A stretch of DNA of 64,000 bases from Apophysomyces variabilis (Eukaryota; Mucoromycota; Mucoromycetes; Mucorales; Mucoraceae): positions 1,047,511 to 1,111,510 of the forward strand of contig MZZL01000393.1 in the NCBI GenBank assembly GCA_002749535.1, given 5' to 3'. This document shows, piece after piece, positions 21,749 through 34,443 of the stretch (the stretch's first letter is position 1; each line of letters opens with the position of its first letter). Position numbers and translations under genes: made by a program. The notes under the pieces were generated by a model that ran no database searches, had not been told where the DNA came from, and saw only the letters and a program-made list of their open reading frames with translations.

Positions 21749-24700
21749 TTAGTTTTTTCTTTGAAAAGGTGATGGTCGGTTATTGTTGTTGAGAGCCATA
21801 TGCTCCGCAATACGTCTAATATTTCTGCTGGCATTACAATCGCGATTCCAAACCGTTTTGCATTGTTCGCAGTGTACAACGGCATGCAACGACTGACCCA
21901 GCGATCCTTTTACGTTACGCAGTTTCTCTGCTCCACAGCCAGAACAAATTTTGGACGTTTTGAACTCGTCAACGTCTCCGACCTTGCATCGTCCTCTGGC
22001 TTCATTCTCTTTAATCTTTCTTCTAATGATGTTGGAAATTCCTGCTCATGTGCCTTTCAAGCTGCTATTGAACATGGCACTTCCAAAAGCAAGCAGTGGC
22101 TTTCTTTTCGTCGGATACGGGGTAGCCTTTGTCCATTTATTTCTACTATCATAGTCAATCTTTTAAATTATCTGTTGACTTTTACCTCGCAAATGTATTT
22201 GGCAGCCTTCAACAACTGGTTATACCTCTATCCTTCAGGGAAGAGTCCAAACGACGACGACTTGTCCACGTCAGCGTCAAAGCATCTATTTTCACGTTTT
22301 AACTCTTACCTCGGTTCAGTGTCCGAAATTTCCGTTCGCTTAACAGTACCTGCATTGCTTTTGTTTTGTCGTTTCTGGCGTTTCTTCTTTTGCTTACGAT
22401 GTCTTCTCTGATTTCTGGTAATTTTTGTAGGTTATATTCTGCCACCGGATATTAAACGTTCCGCAAACTCGTCACTAGCCTGTTGGCGACCAATATGTCT
22501 TCAATGATAGGTACATAAAGTTAATGATGCACATAGAATGACGATTTTAAGCTTACCGCCCAAAACGGAGGCTTGCATACCTCCTGTCGTAGTATTCGTG
22601 TAATGTCGACATGTGCAACAATAAAAAGCGAGCATAACGATCGAACTGATATATACTGGCCGTCTCTGCGCTAGGCATATCTTTTTCACGATTTGCTGGA
22701 TCTTAGACTTTTCATTTTTCATACGGTCCATGATTGCTCTGCTTGTGTTGTAATGGGGCGAGGTGGTAAAATTCTTTCGTGGATGATAATACGATTTCAT
22801 GGCTATATATTTTTCATGACCATTGCTGGCAACATACGCATCCGTTATCCCAGGATCTACGCCTTTCAAGTCAAAGCCATGCGGATCTCCCTGAAAGTCC
22901 CTCATAGTTTTTGCCGACTTCTTATCTTCTGTCAAGTGCTGCCTTTTCCTGGAGAACGTAAACGCCGCTATGTAACCGTCTGTTGCGAGTGTCCGAAACA
23001 TTTTCTGGTTTGAGTTCTTCATTTCATCCAATGGTCGTATTTTTTGTCTTTGTGAAATCAAACGCTTCCCAAAACATTTCGTCTTTGTTTGCTCTTTGGC
23101 TAACTCCAACCAATGATGCTAATGTTTGGTGATTTATTTGGATATATCGCCAGATAGTTGCCGTTCGTGGCATGATTGTAAATAGACGTTCGCTGGCACC
23201 TTGGATTTTTTGACATAAAAACCCCTCTGACCAATTTTCTAGCAGTTTTTGCCAAAAGCTTCTGTATATAAACATAGTCTACTGAAGAAGTATCGTCTTC
23301 GAACACTGATCGTATCTCTTTCTCGAATAAGTTTGGCGCATTAAGAGATGTTCGCTTAGCGCAAAGAATTATACATGTGACACTGTTGTCGTTTGCTTTT
23401 TCAAGCTATATTCCATTATTAATATGATGAATCCCCTCGTTCTTGTTTTGTTACCTTAAGTAAATCTTCGACTAGACTACAAATAGCTTTTCAGGTCCTC
23501 CCTACCAAGAATGATTTTTTTCGTCTTGAAAGATTCTTGAAACCTAATTTTTCTGAAAATTTGCGAAATAACCACCCTCGGGAAGGGATCGGCATCGGTT
23601 TTCGGGCTGGTGTATCACCTAAAGGCTCGAGGTCCTCGAGGATTTCGTACAGAGGCCGCATATAGACATGAGGTTTAGCCGCCAGATCGGTTGATGTGAC
23701 AGGAACATTTTCAGGACAAATCTTGACATTCTGCAAGACCGTATTGATTGCGGTCTTGAATTCATCCCTTGGCACAACTGAGTACGGATAATGCGGTTGT
23801 CCTTTTGCCCCAACGTCATAGGCGAACTTGACCAGTTTCTTTACATCTTCCGTTGTGATATCTATCTTGAGCTTTTCCTGCATTTGCGCAAAGTGCGTCA
23901 CCATAAAAACATTGACAGGTGTTCTACTTGCCAGCTCAATTTGGAGACAGTGTTTGATATACTTCTCCATACGTTGACTATAATTTTCGATTACATATTG
24001 GAAGCCGCGACTGCCATTTGAGTACATGTAGACGCGAAACAGTGCATTACATCACCGGATATGTCAACTAACGGTTTATCGTCTTGGCCTGTCCTTAATT
24101 TCGCATATTCCTTGTAGACAGTGTGCAAGTCTGCGAGAAATTCTGGTTGCTGTAGTATTTGCCTTGAGGTTATGTTTCTTCCCAAAATCATTTGTCCGCA
24201 TGCATAGAAAAAGTCCTGCTGAAAGCACAGATGCGGAATAGGTTTGCTGTTGGATAGTCGCCAAAGGACAAAGCATGAAGAAAGTAGCTCAGTTTCTTGC
24301 GTCAGAGCTAAACCACGTTTCATGCGTGAGAATTCAGCACAACAAAAGGGAACACTAACTTCTCATAGATGTCTGTAAGTCTCTTATTCTAAGCACTATG
24401 TTTTCGCTGCACACCGCAGCCAAAATGATCTTTCTTGTGTACTGTAGGAGCGACTCCCCTAATCGTTCTTTGGCATCTTCCGATTTGGACGCGACATGGC
24501 TTAGACACAGGCTGCTTGAACAGCGAGAATGTGATCGCATTGTCCTTGGCGAGGAAATTTTACAGGTCTTGCAGTATTTGCTGGGATTGGTTATATAGAC
24601 TTAGGATTTTTCGATTTTTGCCGCTTTTTTTCGCCTCGGCTCGGCTCCTTCTCCTCATCGGTCTTCTTTCTTTTCTTTCGGACAGGTGGAGCTCTAGTTG

Positions 24701-24953
24701 GTTCGCAGACTGTCTTCAGCCACTTCACGGTACTCTCTGAAATTTGAGAAAGATCCACTTTGGCAAGAGTGTCTAATACAAGATCTTAAAACAGTGAATC
24801 GCTAGTAAAAGCGATACCTCCGTTATCGTCTTCATCAGTGTGATGATACTTCTGTTTTCTACGTCTGCCATTGCCATTAAGAAGACGTTCTTGTACAATA
24901 TATTTCGTCACACCTGTTCTTTTCATTGTTAATATGCGCTTTTTAGGTGGCAT
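21749..24953 (-). pseudogene. Decayed Fanzor/TnpB-like RNA-guided nuclease gene
   Basis: Read on minus from a basic start at 24953 (MPPKKRILTMKRTG) to a stop at 21749. The C-terminal third shows the TnpB/Fanzor hallmarks: the RuvC-I motif GVDPGITDAYV (about 22849-22863), the conserved block FLLLHMSTLHEYYDRRYASL with a GTAAGC donor, then DEFKTSKICSGCG (21932-21946), CEQC (21860-21871) and WNRDCNASRN with the RuvC-III Asp (21821-21850). Together these form a CxxC...CxxC zinc ribbon inside a split RuvC domain. The N-terminal 1.4 kb is an extended helical region in several frames. It is probably dead: in the best frame there is a TAA at 22432-22434 and a TGA at 22046-22048, one frame slip near 23050, and others near 24030 and 24400. 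Introns could explain some breaks but not all. The element ends are not visible. Confidence 0.8.
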
Positions 24954-27900
24954 CTCCTTGAAAATCGGAAGGAAAAAGTAAGAAGAAGCTTAAAGAAGAA
25001 AAGTGTAAAAGAAGATTGGAATAAAGAAGGAATACGATAAAGCATGTATGACAGAATAACTTTGTCATAAGTAACTGATCATTATGATTAAGACCGTAAT
25101 TAACTGATGTGGGTATCTCGTTCATCGCCAAGAGAACCATCTGACGCTCCTCTGACCATGATCAATACCGTTGGATGAATCGCCGTTAAATATTCTCAAA
25201 AAAGATTTGATGTGTCGATCATTTAACGCACAATTACACTGCTCATAATTGTTCTCCTTATGTATTATGTAATTGCTTAGGTAGCTTTGTTTATCTTAGA
25301 GTCTGGTTCGTTCTTCTGACAACAGTGGTCAACGAAATCTCCATGTCCAGTATGTAGAGTGGTTGCTTGTATTAAGATGTTCATATTTCACAGGTTCATG
25401 TTATCTTGATTAACGAAGGAATAAGTATTCAAATGTGCATTGGTCACAGCGACGCAGTTATGCATATCCGTTGCGAAATGGATGGCAGAATAGTAAGACT
25501 ACATTTATTAGCTCACCGAGAATGGTTAGTGCTTAAGCAAGTTAGATAATGTATCATGAAAACGAAGCAAAAACATGCGAAGTAAGTGTCTTCAAGCAAA
25601 GTCAAAATGGCGATAATTCCTGTCAAGGCTTTTACGAATAAAGACACCGTTGTCTGAGGATGGTCAGCCTTGGTCCACTCGCTTCGCAGCGCCCGCCTTC
25701 CCCCCTCCCCCCTCCCCACCATCCCACCGCACACCTACCGCACCCACCCACCCATTTTGGTGTCAGGCATTGATTCATTAGATACATATTGTGGCAACCG
25801 TGGAAGTAATTTTTGAAGCTGCTTACGTAGCTACTTCTGGTCTAAGTACGAAAACTTATTCCCAGTGCTTGAAGAGACAATTGTCATAGGATGATATGGA
25901 AAGGAATGTTGAAAACCTGTTTCAATTGCACAAAGAGACTATTACAAATAAAACAAAAATACTGAAGAAATGCAATGGCCGGCTGTTATTGTCATTTGTA
26001 AAGCTGCATACAATAATCTCAGGATAGTATGGACGGAAACAGCTCATAATATATGAATATGCCTTGAAGTAGAAAGGAGGGCAAGAGCGAGGCATTGAAA
26101 TGATGTGTATGATGAACAAAAAAAGGGCACCGTCTTTCTCCCTTTTATAACCATGAGATGCTATTTTTAAGTAAAACGTTGCAGTGATCACTCATATTTT
26201 TGTTTTGGTGCATTGAGTAACAGTGTTTTCCTTTTTTTCCTGTATTATGGATGAGGGTAATACAGCACAGTTTTGGTAGAAAAGAGTCGCTTTCCTAATA
26301 TATTCGCGTATGAGGAAAAGATGGCATCTGAAAAGGCTGTATTGAATGGAAATTTGTGTTCCTCCCAGACCTTTTATGTGGGGCTCAACAGCAAAACGAC
26401 ATTTCTTTAGTATAATGAGAGAGAAAGAGATAAGATAAAAGGTGAGTAGATAGATATAGTAGTTAATTCGATAGACTATGTACGCGCTTTTCAGTATAAA
26501 CTATCGTATACCTTACCATAGTTTTTCTCTCTTTGTTTGGGTATCTTTCTCAGCATTATTTACTGGTAACTATTAGTTTAATTTCCTTTGCAATACTTCG
26601 AACCGGTCTCAGGATTTTGGTGGATTTTAGTGGCCTTATACTCCTCGCTTCATGGTATGTATCTTCACCGTTAGCATCTAACGAGAAGTGTAGTTGTTTT
26701 CTTTTTTTGCAGTGCTTTCAGTTGATCGCTCAGAAAATTCGGCAAAACAGAGTTAGTACGGCAAATAGACGATAGTTTGCTTCTGATGACGATAACTTGG
26801 GAATAATTTTACTGTAGCCTTGTCTGAGACTTTCTTCTTACGGATTTAGACTCACAGCTGATTCGTCGCGAAATGTGTCTTAAAGAGTAGGTATGGTCGG
26901 TTTAGGTCTTTTACACGTGTGCTTGGAGCCATTGTAGAGTGATCGACTCCACTAATATGAACCCAAAATAACAACTCTTTTATTCGAGATTGTGATAACA
27001 AGGTTTTGGTAGTGCATGACTGTACTTTGCACCATGCAGATGATGTTAATTACATGCAGTATCTTTTGACCTGAGGCAATCTATGGCGTCAGTTTCGTCA
27101 ATAACGCTAGAACCTTAACTCAAAGCACACCATCAACGATTTGATCGGCATCAGGAAGCTTAAATAGAAAAGGTATAGTTCGGTTTCACCTGTATGTACT
27201 ACCGTTCTTATCCCTGGCTAATGTCAAGTCTCACAGACATTAGATGATTTTCCAGAGTAATGCATCTAGAGTCATAGAGTGTAATGGGCAACGTGTAATG
27301 GATTCATCCCAGGGTTTCCAAGTTGTCTAATTATGCACTGCGGACTAAAGATTTAATGCGCTACATAACTGCGTTAGATTTTCTAACTTTGACTGGACAA
27401 TGGTTTTTAGATTCAAAAGAACCCATATTAACGGGGACAAGTTTACCATTCCAATAATTGAGACATATGGGACCTGATGGTCTATATATGGCAAGTGCTA
27501 GCTATAGATTGTTGATCACAGTATCATTTTCCCAGACTGTTGCCCCACATAAATTATGGTATTGGAAACAGTCGTAAGGACATTTTATCTGCAATATCAG
27601 GACGTATGGCTTGTGATGCTCTCAAAGGGAAATAACCCACGGATAGTCTTTTCGTAACAGGGTCTGGCCATCGGCAGAATGGCTAATGATACAATCAGAT
27701 AAGGATAGTTAAGATCAGTATAAACTGGCGAATAAACTGGTCGTGACCCTGGGACACACACAAATTAAGAGAGATTTACCCTTGATACCGCATAAATCTG
27801 ACAATGAGGTTTTGTGGAACAGAGGAGCAAACCATAGCCCTTAAAACTTGCTTTGCGTGCTATTTAACCTTAATATGTGCAACTAAGCAAACTGCTCATC

Positions 27901-28351
27901 GGCATTATGACGCAAGTTTAGTGTTTCCTTTTTACCCTTACATTTTTTCCCTCTTAAAAAGTTACACACTAATTGTTCCTCTTATCGAGTCCCCAAAGTT
28001 AATGATTCAAACTACGCTGCGCGATAGAAAGTCAAGACAGAGTGACATCTTTTTCCATTATCCTCCAAATCAGCAGCAACAACGTTTATCCGTATAAAGT
28101 TAGAAACATGGTTCCCCATAAAACATAACAGATTTTCGGTCGGTCAATAGAATAATTTCGTACTACATCAGTGACGAAGTTACGTTTTTTAATTGATAAC
28201 AAAAGCGAATAAAAATGCTTTTCTATTTTTGTTGAATTTTTTTGGAATACGATGTGTACGTGTAGTTTAGAAGGGAAAACGAGGAATCATGTAGAGAAAG
28301 AAAAAGGAATACGTGAGATGGGTGATTTTTCGAAAAAAAACTGTACAAGGC
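24954..28351. other. Gene-poor AT-rich stretch
   Basis: No gene supported over 3.4 kb. A C-rich tract lies at about 25690-25755. Frames at 25513-25734, 25922-26191 and 26533-26775 have no motif. Parts may be old transposon sequence beyond recognition. Confidence 0.5.
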
Positions 28352-30181
28352 TTAGGACTTGAACTGGTCTTCAGTGACACCCTTGCCCATAGCGGCGGTT
28401 GCAGCAACACCACCTGTCACCACCTTCATCAGTTCATCGACATAGGTGGCACCAGACCACTTTTGGTGCTGTAGCACATCAACACCGTTCTCGCGCTCCT
28501 TGCGTTGGACATTGGAAACATAGCCCAACATACCCTGTTCCTTGAAACTCTTGGCAAAGGTAGCTAAGTAGGATGGAGATGTTAGCCTTGCCCCTGCAAA
28601 ATAATAAAGCATTCTTTTTTGCTCTGTGTCTTACCGGTAATAAGAGCATTGGCGTGGAGACCACCCAAGGTAATGAACTGCCAGACGAAGCCGAGCTTAC
28701 CCAGCTTGGCAACAAAGGTGCCCATATCGTTATCGTTCAAACCTGCGGCATCCCTGAGTTGAAAAAAAACACATTAAGGTGAGCGGAGATTCATTTCACT
28801 TTTGCCGATCGCATTGTCAAGACATTTACCAGTTAAAGGATGGGGAGAGATTGTAGCAAAGCAAGGATTGAGGCGAGGCAGACAAGACACCCTTGGCGAA
28901 CTGTTCTGCTTGAGAAAGGATGGGCTTCTTGGTTTCCATCCAAAGCATATCAGCATAGGGAGCGTAGGCGATGGCACGCGAAGTAGCAGCCTCAGTACCG
29001 CCTTCATATCTGTAGTAACCTTCACGGACACGAGGAAGATCCCAGTCCCAGAAGATATCAACTCCATAAGAAGCAGCGATTTGTCTAGCCTCAGTGTTGG
29101 ACTTGGAGCGGATCTTGTTCAAGAATTCTTGGACAACGTGGCCCTTGCCATTCTTCTGCAATTCATCAGCGACAGCGGTACCGTAACGCTTGAGGTTAGC
29201 CTGGGCAACCCAGTCGTCTTCAATCTTCTGAAGATCAGCTCCAGTCTTTCCAGCCTGTTCCGCCTCAGCCATGACGGTTGCAAGTGGGCGCAGTTTAGGG
29301 TTGGTAGTACCGACAACAAACTCATGGTCGCGGATATCGACGTTGGATGAAATCAAAGTCGCGGCTTCAGCGTCCGTACGTGCAACCACAAGGTTCTCGA
29401 CGCCCATGATGTCAAACTGCACACGGATAGCAACAAGACGGCTGATATGTTCAGAGGTAGGAACAAGCACCTTACCGGCCATGTGGCCACACTTCTTTGT
29501 ACCAGCAGACTGATCCTCGACTTTGAATTGATACAACCATGGATTAGCCATACTGTAACCCCAAGTAATTTTTTTTCCCTTAAAATAAAGTTTTATTTAC
29601 TTACCGTGGATACCAGCAGCGCCACGTTCGACGAACATCTTGGCAAGCTTCATAACAGCAGTAATACCACCATGGCCGGTATCAGCATCGGCAATCATAG
29701 GACGAAGGTAATCGATATAAGGAGTCTTAGCACGCTCCTCGGCACCCATGGACAAGCGAGCTTCGCGCTGCTTGCGGTCATGGAAAAGCTGAGCCTTGAA
29801 CAGATGTTCGACCTTGTTGGGGACGGTGTCCATAGGATAATCGGCCAAATCGGGGCCAGGCTCGTTGCTTGTGGATGCAGTAGAAGAACACTGCCAGCCG
29901 GAGACATAGACGGTGTCAAGATGAGGGGCCATCTGGGTCACCTGAACAGGATCAAGAGCACCAAAGGTATGGGAGGTGGTGCCGGTTCTCTTTCTTTCCT
30001 GAAGAAGAGCCCACAGCTTACGGGCCATAGCATCGGACTGATAAGTGGTGGAGATGGTACCACGCTTAGACACGATGGATTCTGCGGTGTAGGGACGCTT
30101 GACAAGCTTGAAACGAGGAGAAGCCCACCACTGCTTGACCTTCTCAACTTCTTCGCGGAATACACGCTCTTCTTGATCCAT
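28352..30181 (-). CDS. Isocitrate lyase
   Basis: Four exons read on minus (30181-29605, 29520-28830, 28753-28635, 28563-28352) encode 532 residues, the normal fungal length. The enzyme splits isocitrate into glyoxylate and succinate, the first step of the glyoxylate shunt, allowing growth on acetate or fatty acids. The active-site signature KKCGH is present with catalytic Cys203. Conserved surroundings include [21 protein letters not shown] and the C-terminal QHQKWSGA. Exon 1 joins exon 2 at GIH/VEDQ through an AAAG acceptor, not the nearer ATG-containing AG. The C-terminus ends in QFKS, not a peroxisomal SKL-type signal, so a cytosolic place is possible. The two longest antisense frames here are shadows. 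Confidence 0.96.
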
Positions 30182-30523
30182 AGTAGCTGCTATTTTTTTG
30201 TAACTTTGGTGGGAAACAAGTCGTCGTCAGATTGCCCAGAAGATGGGTCCTTTATATATTTTTTTGGTAGGTCTCTCTCCACATCCATGTGAAATTAATT
30301 CAAATGCCGCAAGTGAACATCTTGCTGCACGTGAATCCCGATCGAACGTTTCCTCTATTGGTTCAATTTTTCACTCTTGTTTCCGGCTTCTCCGCAATTT
30401 TGTGTTAGTGAAATGTCATTTGTCAGCTGCATTTGATACACAGAACTGCAATAACGATTCTTTTAAGAGAAGGAATCTTTCTAATTGTTTATATAATATA
30501 TGTATTATGCAGGTGTTTTTCTA
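30182..30523. other. Promoter region of isocitrate lyase
   Basis: 342 bases between the presequence protease stop and the isocitrate lyase start. It has a TATATAT near 30255 on the plus strand and ATTGG (reverse CCAAT) near 30357. Regulation by carbon source is expected for the enzyme but no specific site is clear. Confidence 0.45.
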
Positions 30524-33500
30524 TTAAGCTTGATCTGTAGCTTCACCCCACTGATTAATATACCATCCCTGCTCCATGGCAATCTTCTTGTTTGATTCTC
30601 CTAGAAGTGCTATAGAGTATTGCCCTTCTTGAACGGCCTTTTCAAGATACTTCTCGGCCATTTCCTTAACATCATCTTGAGTCACACCAAGGAAACCTTC
30701 TCGTCGCCTAAATTGGAAGTAATGTTTACAATTAAGTTGTGTTTCAAACGAGGAGTTTTCGCCTCTTACCATTGCCGCATTTCATCCGAGATACCATTGA
30801 CAAACTGAAGCATACCTTCTTCAGATACGCTCTGAGGTGCATCTATCCCTTGGAAAATAGACAGCTTAGCTTCTGTCATTTCCTGATCTGTGAAAACTCG
30901 TTGCTTGACCCATTTCACAGCATCAGTATACGTATCCAACGTTTCTAATGTACGTGGATCTCTATAAGAATAAAAAGAAAACAGGCCATTCAAGCCGGCA
31001 TAACGTGCTCCTCCTCCATAAGCACCATTTTTCTCGCGGATTTCACGATGCAAGAAGTGGTTCGTCATCAGGGATGAAAGCACTTGAAGTTTGGCCCCAT
31101 CCGGATGTGTGTACGGAACACCCCGGAGAACCTTGGCAGAAAAGTTCACAGAGAACGGAAGAGGGAAAAACGTTTTTCTAAACTGCGGCACGAAAAGATG
31201 CTGCATAATGCGATGGAATGATTCATGAGCGTATTTGAATGGCCGACACAAACAAACTTACAGACTCCGACAGGGGTTGCCCTTGCTCCTCCGGCAAACT
31301 GGAGATGAACCTTGACAGTGCGTTCTCATTTTGCGTAACTGCATCTTCGCCACAGGTGACAGCCACACGCAGAGAAGATTGTTTCAAAACAATAGATGCA
31401 ATCTGTTTCAGCTTTCCTACAACATCAGATAGATCTTCCTTCGTAGCTAGGTCACTCATAAAATTCACTTGAGTCATTCCGCTAAGAAGCTCGCTGCTGG
31501 CCATAGCAGGTGTCAGACTTGAGCCAGCAAAAGTTCGAGCAAAAACATGGCCTGCATCCGCTACGGAGTTCACTAGTGCAGATGCATTCTGTCCAAGTGT
31601 TATCAGTTCAACTCAGTTCACTAAGTGTAATAAACCTACTTACCCCAATGATCAACGTTTTCAGTTTTTCAGTGTCATCAAAGTTCGTGTCGCGTACGAC
31701 TTTGGTTAGAATATCATACATCTTATCCACGTTACGATCCAAACAATTGCCGATTAAGACGATGCCTTCCTCCACGTGATTGATATCTTTCGTATTGTTA
31801 TGATAAGGTTTCGATGACCTTTGCGAAGGGTTCCATTTACCTGAATGGTTTGTTGAAATAGTCGTGGAGGCTCTTAACCCACCGGTATATAGTCGGATTT
31901 CATCGTCGATTTCGGCCATGGTCTGGCTATGGGTACCAAGTGATAAGAGAGCCTTGATAAAGTTTGTGTTACATCAGAAGCTTTCACACGCCTTCTCACA
32001 GACATACATCACAGAAGAGCGGTAGATAAAGTTTGAGTTCTTTTGGTAAGGCAGGAAGGGTGCTGATAGCTCTGAAATAGGTAATTCCATTCGTGGATGT
32101 TGTTCTCCATTGTACTGGTGTGTTGCAGATACCCGAGTGATCCAACACAGTACGCTTTTGTTTTGGCGATATATCCTTCATATGCAGCGTGGGAAGACAC
32201 GAAAGGTCTTGGATCTTGTTTTGACTTTGCAGCAAAGCTTCCCCTTGCGAGATTATTTCAGATTTATCTGCATCTGTCAGTGCATCCAGTTTCTTTGTTA
32301 GTCGTTTATGCTCCTCAGATGCAAGATTAGTAGCGTAAGATGCATCTGGCTTCATAATATAAGTTAGGGTGTGCGGATTGGCAATTAGATATTTGTCAAT
32401 GCGCGATTCAAAAAATTTGCCCTCAGCCAGTTCTTGCTTTAGTCGGGCGATGTTCTGGAACGCAAAAAAGTGAGAGGTTATTATGTAAGAGCATTTAATA
32501 CCTTGTTTATCTCCAATTGATCAACCGGATCTACGCCGTCAAACCAACCAGAAGTGATACCGTGCATGATAGTAAGGCCAAAGTCGGCAGTTTTCTACGT
32601 TAATTAGCCATCCGCATACTCAAGTGACTTATCCTCCTTACTTACATGCTTCTGACCTAGTTCCATTTGATGAATCGCAGCCTCAATCCGTTTTGAATCG
32701 AACCCGTTTTGCCTCACTTCTTCCAATACGGATCGAATACGATTTTGTACCTTTGTTTTCATGTTATTGCCACAGCTCATGATTCTTTTCTATATTACCA
32801 ATTCAATATCACTTTCTTTGACACCCTGCAAACCGATCGAGAAGGATCCAATACTAAAAGACCAATATTAATCCCACTAAACAGAAAAATAATTCATCTC
32901 CTTCATACTGTGTGCTGGCATCATAGCCAGTGTTAGCAGAAAATTCGGATCCTAGGTTGGAATCGATCAAAGCCTTGTACATGGGTGATGCATGACCATC
33001 CAAAAGAAGATAGGCTAAGAGTCTCATGGAGAAGGTCTCAAATGTATCCTGTGTTTTTGTTCGGCATAAGCACGCTGTTTAATCCATTAAAGATTACCTT
33101 AGAATCGTTTGTCAAAAACGATAAAGATATCCGTGTCTGCTTATCAGGAGGGCTCACTGATTTGTTATAGGTTAAAACCGAAGAGAAAACAAAACGGAAA
33201 GTTTCACTTACTTGGATCTAGGGCACAAGTGGAGGTAACTGTTCTCGGACTTGTCCACGGCTGCACCGTCTTATTCACTGAAGGTATCGAGGCACGCTCG
33301 AATTCATTGATCTTTTCATGGATTGCCGCCAAATGTTCCTCTAACGGAAAATTGCCTATCGAATACCATTTAACTTTCCAGCATGTCATCTTTAGGTTGA
33401 TCTTTATTACCGTAGGTGTAAAATCGGGCATTGCTAGGATGATAATGTGCCCTATGGAATGCCAAGAGCTGTTCATGTGTAAGGTCCGTAATACACGCTG

Positions 33501-34443
33501 GATCACCTCCACTTGAATGTTCGTATGTGGTACCAGGGAACATCGCTTGCTGAGCACGCGAATAATGCAAATAGCCGGCATCCGACTACGAGACATTGTC
33601 AGGTTATGCGTTATAACTGATTCCCACACGTACCGTCTGCCCCTTCATTTCATTGTACACAATGCCTTTAAACTGAATCGGTGTCGTACTATCTGATCCA
33701 ATGGTCTATTAGAATCACTTGCTGTGTTTAATTTCAAATTGTGTACCTGTAGGAGCCTCATGTTCCAGTCTCCATCCTTCCTGAATAAAATCTAGTTTTT
33801 CAAGCTTTGGGTGGAATACTGCATCCATGTACACGTCACGAAGATTGCCATAATCCGTAGAATTCGTGGTGGCAAAAGGATAGATAGTGTAATCGCTGGC
33901 TATCACAAAATATCAGAAACCACCCGTCTACGTTTTCCTGGTGGCTTACCAGTGAAAGCATTCATAAATGTCGCTAGACTACGATTCAGCATTTTAAAGA
34001 AGGGATCCCGCACGGGAAATCGCTGACTACCACATAGAGTGGTATGTTCCTTTCACATGTCATTAGATTCCTCAGTCCTAGGCTAGCATTGAACAAACAA
34101 ATAGATACCAGTATATGTGGTACACCTGTGCTATCAGTAACAGGGGTATGGAATCCAACGGCGAAGACATTATTACTGTCGTCTCTGTCGATGTGTAAAT
34201 GTTTTGCACCTGTTTTCTCATGTTCCAGAGTGATCGCGGTTAATTCGAGCTCGGGTACTCTTCTTGCTTGTTCCACACGGTAACCATACAAACGATCCCC
34301 TGTTGAAAAAGCTGCACAATGTTCAGACTAAGTGCGGTAATGATCAGAATAGAGTTACCCTTGTTGGAATACGATCTTAAACAGTTGCAAGCTTTGAGGC
34401 TTCGCTGAACGTAGCGAGGAGAGCAAAGCAGCTGCGCAGACAT
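30524..34443 (-). CDS. Mitochondrial presequence protease (Cym1/PreP, M16C)
   Basis: Eighteen exons on minus, the first 34443-34359 and the last 30707-30524, encode 1000 residues. The enzyme degrades cleaved targeting peptides in the mitochondrial matrix. The N-terminus ([19 protein letters not shown]) is a basic presequence. The inverted zinc motif HILEH (His90, Glu93, His94) is split exactly by intron 2. Downstream landmarks are [37 protein letters not shown], and in the C-terminal half GAYGGGARY and [12 protein letters not shown]. Exons of 55-59 bases occur. Intron 14 (31840-31787) is 54 bases, a multiple of three without a stop, so it may be retained. Splice sites were placed by family alignment from memory and frame, so single borders may be off. 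Confidence 0.92.

Noticed and set aside
21800..22411. 203-codon plus frame
   Set aside because: It is the reverse of the Fanzor-like zinc-ribbon region, where the conserved protein motifs read on minus.
25690..25755. C-rich tract as a possible regulatory or G-quadruplex element
   Set aside because: Simple low-complexity sequence with no gene nearby; nothing else supports a function.
19039..28351. Possible CRISPR array or bacterial defence island in the accessory stretch
   Set aside because: No regularly spaced direct repeats and no prokaryotic-type genes; the region is eukaryotic with introns and a fungal tRNA.
28802..29350. 182-codon plus frame
   Set aside because: Also antisense to isocitrate lyase exon 2.
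29447..30292. 281-codon plus frame
   Set aside because: It is antisense to the isocitrate lyase exons; codon bias of a highly expressed gene leaves the reverse frame open.
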